Notes under the pieces: model-generated
The model's input: the letters and a program-made list of their open reading frames with translations, nothing else
Told to the model about the DNA's origin: nothing
Databases searched by the model: none
Program-made: the position numbers and the translations under genes
Part shown: positions 56,141 through 64,000 of the stretch, one piece after another
How positions within the stretch are numbered: the stretch's first letter is position 1
How the letters are laid out: each line of letters starts with the position of its first letter
Origin: Amaurobius ferox
Taxonomy: Eukaryota; Arthropoda; Arachnida; Araneae; Amaurobiidae
Direction: 5' to 3'
Assembly (NCBI GenBank): GCA_951213105.1
Contig: OX578136.1
Span: 76,504,437-76,568,436 of the forward strand
Length of the DNA stretch: 64,000 bases

Positions 56141-57537
56141 GTCAGTGTTAAAGGTAAACCATTTCTTTTTTAATACAACCAGGTAATAAAATATAAAAAT
56201 GGTAGTGGATAAGATTATTTAATTATTAAAAGAAATCTTCAAACCGACTTCATAATGCATAACCTCAAAACTGCAACATTTGAAATAGCATTTTTACTGC
56301 AGCGGCTTATATCAGCACACTTATATGGATTTTGCACTTGTTAGCTGAACTTAAACCGAACAGTCGACAACTTCGGTTGCAGAAAAAAAATGTCAGTTTA
56401 TAAATCTCTATTGAGCTAAAATTGCTTAAAATCTGATTGTCTTGTTCAAACATTTTGACCAGAAGATTGATCTCAGATTGCACGAAGCTGAAATGTTTAT
56501 ATTTATGACCACAAAAACAGCAGTTAGGGATCACTCCAGAATAAAAAATCTGCTTTATGCCGGAGATATATCTCCTATTAATATGAAAAGTACAGTATGG
56601 TATTTTTCGATTACAGAAGAAGTTGAGATTTGCAAAATTTCAGCACATGGCAAGTTTTCTTACTTCCAGAACTATTTTCCTCTATTTTCGGTGCAGAAGA
56701 GACTAAAAAATGTAAAAGTCCACCGATACCAATTTCTGAAAACTTGAAGCTTTGTGAATGAAACTTATCCCAACCTTTACTAATATTTAAAATACAAGAA
56801 GCTATGCTACCTAATCCTATAATGAATAATATTATGAACGAAGCAAAGGCATGCTAATAAACTTGCTTACATCGTTAGTTTGTAATTACAATGCTATTTA
56901 ACTAACTGCTTAATTTATTATTCAACTCTTTAGTTTAAACTCTACAGTGATTAATCAACTGTAATGAATTTTGATGCTATGTGAAAATGCAGTTAACCTT
57001 CTTGTGTATGCAGATATATTTAAAAGAATGGGTGTGTTAGATGTTAAAATGCCTTTGTTAGTCATGAAAAATTTTCATTTAATGACGTGTCTATTTTGTA
57101 AGCAGATTGAGTGAAACAAACTTCAGTAAAAACTTTTGTAATGAGCTTAAAATGAAATATGTGCGTGCGAAATATGCCTGACATGTGGTTCTTTTTAACT
57201 TAGTAGCACTTGTCATTCATCCGTAACCGTGAGCAGAATTAGTAAATCTTTTCACGTTAAAAGATGTCGTCGTTAGTCAAAAAGATAGAAACTGCACGAC
57301 TAAATTAAGTGTAAAAATATATTCATATTTTAATACAATATATTTCGAAGACAAATTTGCAGTTTCCCACTTCGTTTTTCCTGAGAACTGTATATATATG
57401 ATGGTAGTTCGGTCATTATGAGTCGCATCATGTGTATTCAATATGCTATGTCGTGAAAAATATATTATTTTCTAAAATAAATTTTACTACTTTTTATTAT
57501 ATTATAAAAGCGGCAACACTGCGAAGTTTACCTAGAG
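56141..57537. other. Anonymous AT-rich DNA
   Basis: A 101-codon frame (56442-56744) overlaps an antisense frame and has no recognised domain. Nothing else seen. Confidence 0.45.
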
Positions 57538-57550
57538 CCCCCCCCCCCCC
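57538..57550. repeat. C13 homopolymer
   Basis: 13 consecutive C; one of four C/G runs of 8-13 in this window (38782, 40671, 45763, 57538). Confidence 0.95.
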
Positions 57551-57551
57551 A

Positions 57552-57840
57552 ACTTTGTCTTTACAGTGAGAGTTAACTTACCTAATCTGAAAAGTAGATT
57601 ATTAGGCACTGACTACAATATTTAGCTTTAAAATTATAATATTTATTTAGATAGCACTCAGAGATTATAGCATACATTCACAAATAATTCTTGGGACCAG
57701 GTGGGTCTTGTGGACGTGGTGCGTAGGCTCTCCTTCACCACGAGCTAATTAGTAACTAACGAACAAATAACACTTTATACAAAATTTAAAAAACACTCAT
57801 TTAAGTGATCAACTTAAATAACAGAATGACAAATCAATAA
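57552..57840. other. Anonymous DNA
   Basis: Nothing recognised. Confidence 0.5.
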
Positions 57841-58670
57841 ATCACGAAAGTCATTTTATTAAAGGCATCCTCCAGACGTAAATACAATCTATAAAAAAGC
57901 CAGAGCGCTTTCGGTTATCATCATATCATTTCTCAGTGGCGTTAAAATATGAAAAATTGCCAACATGCTTAAATACAATCTACTACCGGCAAGCTGAAAT
58001 TGCATATCCTAAAATTGACATTACCACTAAACATATTTTATGCATCCATACACCAGATTTAAAAATTACAGAAATTACAAAATTAAGAAATTACATTATC
58101 AAAAGCCTGTTTAACCATAAATATACAAAATTAAATTTTATATTGCAAGCATAACGAGTCGCCACGCATAACTTAAAAATTTGTTTTAAGTTATGCTCGG
58201 CGACTCGTTCTTGATTCCATGCGAGTCAAACCTTTACAAAGTTTCCTTTAATGTATAAAATTAAATTTTGTTTGTTTTAAGTTATGCTTGGCGACTCCTT
58301 CTCGATTCTATGTGAATCAAACTTTTACAAAGTTACCTTTAATTTTTAAAATTTAATTTTGCATATTAATGTTTAAACTGGCTTATGGCAATGCGTTTTC
58401 TGAATTTGTAATTTTCGTAATGTTTAAATCTGGTGTATGGGTGCATAAAATATGTTTTGTTGTAATGTGAATTTTAGGATATGCACATTTAGCTTGCCGG
58501 CAGTAGATTGTAATTAAGCATGTTGGGAATTTTTCTTATTTTAACGCCACTAAGGAAGGGCATGATAATACCCGAAAGCGCTCTGGCTTTTTTAAAGATT
58601 GTATGTACGTACGTCAGATGGATGTTTTTAATAAAATGACTTTTGTGATCTATTGATTTGTTATTCTGTT
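57823..58670. repeat. Large inverted pair of Penelope-type terminal repeats
   Basis: Left arm ~57823-58176 and right arm ~58186-58670 are reverse complements: ACAGAATGACAAATCAATA with TATTGATTTGTTATTCTGT, GTCATTTTATTAAA with TTTAATAAAATGAC, GAGCGCTTTCGG with CCGAAAGCGCTC, ATACACCAGATTTAAA with TTTAAATCTGGTGTAT. The centre is a near-perfect palindrome around GTTATGC.CGGCGACTCGTT. The right arm starts with two 91-bp tandem units (58181 and 58272). The family also occurs at 31021-31400. A 72-codon frame in the left arm has no known domain. Assignment to Penelope-like repeats is by structure, not by an attached gene. Confidence 0.6.
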
Positions 58671-59939
58671 ATATAAGTTGATCGATTTGAGGATTTGACG
58701 TGTAGCTGCCATTACTATTAGAATTCATTTAAGTTTTTATGAGAGAAATCTAGGAGGATATATAACACCAAGCAATGTTTAACTGAATGTCAAAAGTTGA
58801 ACGCTAGACAAATTGTTGTTGTATATGGATGGGACGTACCTTATGCGTATTTTAACTGCACTAGAGATCACTTGCAACTTGGGGTCTTTGACTCTAGGGA
58901 GTAAATTTGTTCGACTTCGCGCTCACATAAGCACAACTTTGAAGTTTTCTCCATCCAATCTTTTATGATCACAGTTTAAGATCACGTTGTATTTAAAAAA
59001 CTTTGGATTGGAAGACCATTGTACAGTTGTCAAAAGTGAATTTCAGAAATTTTATGAACACAAATTATTTAATTAAACACGTATGGTATTTTAAGCGTAT
59101 TTTGTAGCATCAGAACTGGTGTGGATTTGCTATTGTTGACATTTTCGATCAAGTTGCAAGATGTTCAATATTTTATTTATTTATTAAAAGCTACTTTTAG
59201 CAAGATTTGTCCTTCATAAAATGGTAATATTTTCAAAAGCCTGGGAATTCCTAAATATTTTATTCAATTTTTCGTTGTAACTTACAGCAAACTAGAAGAT
59301 GATAAAAATTTTAATTTACATACAGTATAGTCAGCAGCTATAATATTGAACATATTTGTAAAGCATATAGAGGTAAAGAAGGTAATAATGCGTGCAGATT
59401 TATATGATTGTTATTTTTTTTACTTGAAATGAAACAATTTTAAGATACACTATTCAAAAAAAGTAATCGAACAAAGCCAAGCCAAGACGCTTCATTACGG
59501 GCTACCTTGGGACCGAAGGTCCCTTACGCCCACATCGAAGATAAAAATGTCCACTGTTGGTGAATTTTGTTGTAAGTAGGATAGCAATGTGCACTCATCA
59601 TTGTAGTTGGGTGCTTTGTAGAGTCCAGTGGCGACTTGGTGTTAATTGTCGCCTGCATCTTGGAGTGGCTGTCTCTTGAATGACTGAGTACTGAGCTGCT
59701 GTGGCTGCAAGAGAAGGGGAGGGCGGGGCCAAGGGCTGGTGACCAATAGAAAATGCTCGCTGACGATTTCTAAGTTTAATAAGTTTTTATAATTTAAGTT
59801 TAGTGCAGAATAAGTTCAAGTTATGCTTAATATAAGTAGTAAGTATAGATAATTTGTGATTTAGTTTATAATTTAGTAATACTTTAGGTTAGAGGTTAAA
59901 GTTGTAAGGGGTATAATAGTACAGTTTATGATTATTACA
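58671..59939. other. Anonymous DNA; GC-richer patch 59480-59760
   Basis: No gene recognised. 59480-59760 is markedly less AT-rich (GGGACCGAAGGTCCC is a 15-base palindrome with a 1-base centre) and may belong to an unidentified element. 59760-59930 is a TTTATAATTTAAGTTTAG-type reiteration that may belong to the LINE 3' end. Confidence 0.4.
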
Positions 59940-62900
59940 ATTAACAATATTTACAATATTTACAATTCCGTCGCTCGTTGTGAAAAAAGAAGGCCGTTTT
60001 CAGGCACACAATACATTAAATTTACAGTTATAATTATATAAACATTAATTTAGTACAGTTAATTTTATTTACAAGTAGTATCAGAGCAGTCACTGATTTT
60101 CGATGTGACCGGGCTGGCATCAAAGGCGCGGGCAATGCAAGATCAAAGGGATTGAGGGTACACCGGGGAGGACGAATCAGAACGCTCCATTTCACTCTGG
60201 GTCTGCCGAGGCAGCTCCAGAGTGGAAAGGTGTGACTTCAACGTCTGCCGGCGTACTAGGGTTAGGAAACGCCTGCCTGGGGCGCAGAATATCTGGGGCG
60301 CTTCCACGGAGGCACCGCAGGCCCTGTAAGAAGGTGTCTAGGCCTTCTTTTTCCAAGATAGGAGGTCGTGGAAGTGTCGTAGCTACTATCGACGCCTCTC
60401 AGGCAGGGTTTGCTAGTATTCTTCCTGAAAAATTTTTGAGAAGTGGTCCGAATGTGCCCAGCAACGTGTGGGACTTTAAGATCATGGTGAATCACCTCGT
60501 TCTGGACAAACCAGGGCGCATTAACAATACAGCGCAAGACTTTATTTTGAAACACTTGCAGTTTCTCGATGTGCGTTTTCGCAGCCGAGCCCCATACAGG
60601 ACAAGCATACAAAAACGCAGGTGCGATGATTTGTTTGTAGATGAGCAGTTTATTGTAAAGGGACAAGTGAGATTTTCTACCGAGAAGTGGGAGGAGGGCT
60701 ACAAAAGTTTTGTTAGCAGATGCAGTCTTGTTTATGATGTGCTCAGAGAAAAGTAATTTGGAGTCCAATGTGACTCCCAAATACTTTGCTGACTGTGAAA
60801 AGGGGATCGGATCATTGAAAATTTTAAGGGAAAAGTTACTGATGCTAAGTTCTCGGTAGTTCGGTCGAAAAATGACAACTGCACTCTTGGTCGGATTGAT
60901 TTTTATTCTCCAGTTCTCAGTTCGAGCCAGTGCTCAAGACTATTCTTTATGTATTTTTGGAGTGTGTTAATAGTGTGGTGTGGTTTGGAGCTTCTTGCCA
61001 TCAGGGCTGTGTCATCGGCAAAGATGGCCAGCCTGATGTAAGGGTTTTTGGGTATGTCATTGATATAAAGATTAAATAGAAGAGGGCTTAAATTTCCGCC
61101 CTGTGGGACCCCGGCTCTGATTGGCCGAAGAGAAGAGTAAGAATGTTCAACTCGTACGCGGAAAGAACGTTTAGCAAGATACGAGTTGATGAGAGTCAAA
61201 AGTTGTGTCGAAATACCAAGTCGGACCAGCTTGGTGATCAGACCAGGGATAAAGGCTTTATCAAAAGCTTTACTGATATCAAAAAATACTATGCTGGTAT
61301 ACTGCTTGTTGGTAGAGTTTTTGTGAATAGTTTCAACTACACGCATGAGTTGGGAATGCGTGGAATAATCAGATCGAAAGCCGTGCTGTTCAGGAATTAA
61401 AATGTCTTTCGATCTGCAGAAACTAGTCAAACGTCTAAGCAACACTAACTCAAACATTTTGGAAAGGCTAGATAGAAGGCTGATTGGTCTGTAGCTATCA
61501 GCAGAATTTGGATTTTGACCGTTTTTGAAGAGAGGGATGACGTCAGCAGTCTTCCAACTCTGGGGAAAGTATCGAAGTTCTAACATATGATTAAGGAGCA
61601 CGGTGAGCCAGCACTCATAAAAAACAGGGAGATTTTTCAGCATTCTGTTGCTGATTTTATCAGAGCCAGGTGATTTCTTTACTTTGAAGCTCCGTATGAT
61701 GTTGTGTACTTCAGCCAAGTGTATGGACTCAAGGTCGTTTGGTGCTTGTACATTTAAAGCATTCTGATTGGTCTGTTGGTAATCGTGTAAAGTGCTTGTG
61801 TAAATATGGCTGAAGTTTGGGTCTTCGTGTGGAGTGAATTGGAGTTCCAAGCTATCTGCAATAGCATTAGCTTTTTCCTCCGCAGTCTGGGCGAGAGAAT
61901 GTAAGCCATTAATGGGCGGAATTGAGGTTTTCGTGGTTCTCATGTTTTTAGCTGTTCGCCAGAGACTGTGATTCGTGGGTGTAAGTCCCTCAAGGTGAGT
62001 ACGCCAGCGTTGCTGGGTGTGAGTTCGAATCATAGACTTGACCTCGCTATGAAGGTGGCGGAGTTGCGCTTGCAAAGGGGGATACCTACTGCGCTGCCAA
62101 TCTCTCCGCACACGGTTACGCTGCCTAATTTTGACTTTAATTTCACTCGGGAGTGAGTGATAGTTCACACGTGAACGATTTGGTTTCGAGGCTGCAGCAT
62201 ATGCCTCTAGCAGTAAGTGATTAAAATCTTGGACGCTATTTTCAATATCGTCCGTGCTGGTAATTTTGAGAGGGGGGGCAGTACTTTTAGTATTAAGAAG
62301 GTGACGAAAATCGTCCCAATTTGTGTATAGCTCCACCGGGTGGTTTAAAGAGATATTACCAATATTAAGGGTGAGTATTACAGGAAGGTGATCAGACGTC
62401 AATTTATTATCGACACTGATCGTATGACTGAATGGAATATTTCTGAAAAGAGCCAGATCAATTATGGTTGGGGTCCTTCCTGTAAAGAAGTGAGTAGGGG
62501 TGGGTGGAGCTACGATCCTAAAGTTGGCGCACTGAGCCAGTCGTTTTAGATCTCTGCCTTTTCCATTCGAAGCTATGTCCCAGGAAACATGGCGAGAATT
62601 TAGGTCACCAGCGATGATAATGTTACTGCTAAGTCCTAAAAGTGCTTCAAGCTCCGAAGAAGGTAATCTAGTATTATTATCAGGAGGGATATACACTGAA
62701 GCAAGTGCAATCGGGACCAAATTTGGAATAGTGACTTGAATAGCTGTGGCCTCAAGCTTCGTGAAGGCCGGGACACTTAACCTATGATGAGGAATGTTGT
62801 TTTTAACATAGAGTGCAGTGCCGCCGTTGACGCCACCCCTCACCGCCGCCCCAGCTCTCATTCTATATGAGAAATAACCTGTGTAATTACAGATTCCTGG

Positions 62901-63055
62901 GGAGGCGGGGGGGGGTGAGGTGGGTCTCATTCACCATGAAAATATCAAAGTTTTCATCTACAACATAATCACGCAACTCATCGAGTCTGGAACGCACTCC
63001 ATTGGCGTTCCAAAAGCCGACTTTGAATCGAACAAATGATTACTACTAATGGCGA
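59940..63055 (-). mobile_element. Jockey-type non-LTR retrotransposon (LINE), 5'-truncated
   Basis: On the minus strand: endonuclease, reverse transcriptase, C-terminal domain, ~300-bp 3' untranslated part ending in TGTAAATATTGTAAATATTG-like sequence. No ORF1 (gag-like) is present upstream, and recognisable sequence stops near 63050, so the copy is 5'-truncated, as usual for LINEs. It is much less AT-rich than its surroundings. The 3' limit is uncertain (59940 to ~59770); no target duplication was identified. Confidence 0.88.
60262..63040 (-). pseudogene. LINE ORF2 (endonuclease + reverse transcriptase), two frameshifts
   Basis: The main open part (60903-62930, 675 residues) has an APE-type endonuclease with GDLNSRHVSWD and TSDHLPV, then RT blocks KKSPGSDKISNRMLKNLP, YRPISLLSSLSKMFE, EQHGFRSDYST, FFDISKAFDKA, GVPQGGNLSPLLFNLYIND and the catalytic FADDTAL (61002-61022), all intact. 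N-terminal codons (WNANGVR, DIFMVNETHL) lie upstream in another frame, so one indel falls in a C9 run (62907-62915). A second shift near 60905 leads to YLGVTLDSKLLFSEH and the C-terminal Cys region (60262-60780, stop at 60262). The protein would nick DNA and copy RNA at the nick. Only two length errors separate it from open, so assembly error is possible. Jockey clade is inferred from motif wording. Confidence 0.9.
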
Positions 63056-63156
63056 GGCTTTTATAAAACCGGGTGGATGGGTAACATTTTGTGAGCGAGG
63101 TATTTTTAATTTATCTTGATTCCGGAACCTGCAGCCATTCTCTTGAAGATCTAGTT

Positions 63157-63273
63157 GAGATTCGGTACCTTCTCCTAAATTTTAAAATGAAATATTAGAA
63201 CGCATCTTTTTTTGAGATTCGGTACCTTCTCCTAAATTGTAAAATGAAATATTAGAACGCATCTTTTTTTGAG
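63157..63273 (+). repeat. 57-bp tandem duplication
   Basis: GAGATTCGGTACCTTCTCCT starts units at 63157 and 63214, with a GAGA restart at 63271. Units differ at one base (AAATTTTAAAA versus AAATTGTAAAA), so the event is recent. Confidence 0.95.
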
Positions 63274-63424
63274 ACTTTCGAAATCTCTTGTGTGCACCGG
63301 ACTCTCTTGATTGTAATCCTCTGATGTGGTGACCGATATTTTTTAATTTGTGACTTTTGAAACGACCATTGTTAATTTACACCGTCCCATAAATTATTTT
63401 TTCAAATGAGTGTTAAAAAAAATG

Positions 63425-63522
63425 AAGTTTTTGAAAGAGTGGCCATTTCGCGAAAAAAACGCGCCATGGTGGTGTGGCAAATTCTTTTGGTTTTGAAAGA
63501 GTGGCCATTTCGCAAAAAAAAG
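63425..63522 (+). repeat. Direct repeat TTGAAAGAGTGGCCATTTCG
   Basis: The 20-mer occurs at about 63430 and 63494, followed by CGAAAAAAACG and CAAAAAAAAGC. Overlapping frames on both strands have no domain. Confidence 0.9.
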
Positions 63523-64000
63523 CTTGTGACCAAATTGTATAAAATTAGCGCACACAATTTTCGTTCTTTCAAAGGCAGCACCACAAGCGACCAAAATTGG
63601 GTCAACTAGAATTGCACACAGACTAAAAAATAGTTTTTCCCTACAATACATGTCGAGACCATGCGAAAAAACTATTTTTAGCGTGACGTTTCTAATGGAC
63701 ACACTAGCTATTTGACAATGTTTGAGGACTCAATTGAATTTAACTAACGAAAGTCATCAGATTTTTACTTTCCAGAGAAAGTATTGGAACTTTTCGAGAC
63801 AATAAGAAAAAACTAATTTTAGCATGACGGACTGAAGAATGTTTGATTTTACGTAAGTAGTTTCATGTAATAATTTTAGCATCTTGATATTTTGCATGCT
63901 TAGACTAAGTTGGAACTTAAGAATTGAAATGGCATGTTTTTAATAGATTCTAACAATTTTGCATGCTTCTGTTGAATAATTAACAGAACTGTATGTTTTC
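63523..64000. other. Anonymous DNA
   Basis: GCGAAAAAACTA.TTTTAGCGTGACG (63662) is echoed by GAAAAAACTAATTTTAGCAT (63807). No gene recognised. Confidence 0.45.

Noticed and set aside
60232..60756. A 174-codon frame on the plus strand.
   Set aside because: It is antisense to the LINE C-terminal coding region, which has clear motifs on the minus strand.

Overview
The window looks like a gene-poor, AT-rich (roughly two-thirds A+T) stretch of an animal nuclear genome, most likely an arthropod. I found no host gene I can defend: no intact, recognisable cellular protein and no functional rRNA or tRNA gene. Almost all recognisable sequence is transposable-element debris plus tandem repeats. The element mix (Jockey-like LINE, Ty3/Gypsy, Penelope-like element, Tigger/pogo, Tc1 and IS630/mariner DNA transposons, tRNA-headed SINEs) fits an arthropod. 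Genus or species cannot be read from the sequence.

Layout. 1-9746: dispersed and tandem repeats (a hairpin-capped GT-rich repeat, a ~165-bp satellite-like array, a 59-bp minisatellite, a fold-back MITE) in otherwise anonymous AT-rich DNA. 9747-12648: a Penelope-like element, two equal 736-bp direct repeats around a broken GIY-YIG reading frame. 12649-26500: anonymous DNA with SINEs, minisatellites and further copies of the hairpin-capped repeat. 27244-32003: a decayed minus-strand Ty3/Gypsy element (gag, protease, RT, RNase H and integrase fragments), with a Penelope-type repeat and a SINE on its upstream side. 32347-37085: a plus-strand Ty3/Gypsy element with both LTRs and a target duplication but a broken pol and mostly missing gag. 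37086-48336: repeat families and SINEs. 48339-49703: an internally deleted Tigger/pogo transposon. 52374-54212: a 24-bp minisatellite and a full copy of the hairpin-capped repeat. 54640-56075: a Tc1 transposase fragment, long (TA)n tracts and an IS630/mariner element with ~240-bp inverted ends. 57841-58670: a large inverted pair of Penelope-type repeats. 59940-63055: a 5'-truncated, near-intact minus-strand Jockey-type LINE, the most GC-rich and probably the youngest coding sequence here.

How the parts work together. They are not a cooperating gene set but layered insertions. The order can sometimes be read: the Tigger element sits inside an older dispersed repeat whose uninterrupted relative opens the window; a palindromic AATATT-rich element sits inside a copy of the hairpin-capped repeat; a SINE landed in a 73-bp tandem array. 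The SINEs carry 14-15 bp target duplications and CAA-type tails, so they were mobilised by a LINE partner by target-primed reverse transcription, but their tail does not match the LINE present here. A recurring theme is inverted duplication (hairpin in the Penelope frame, duplicated 3' end of the mariner element, inverted Penelope repeats, fold-back MITE).
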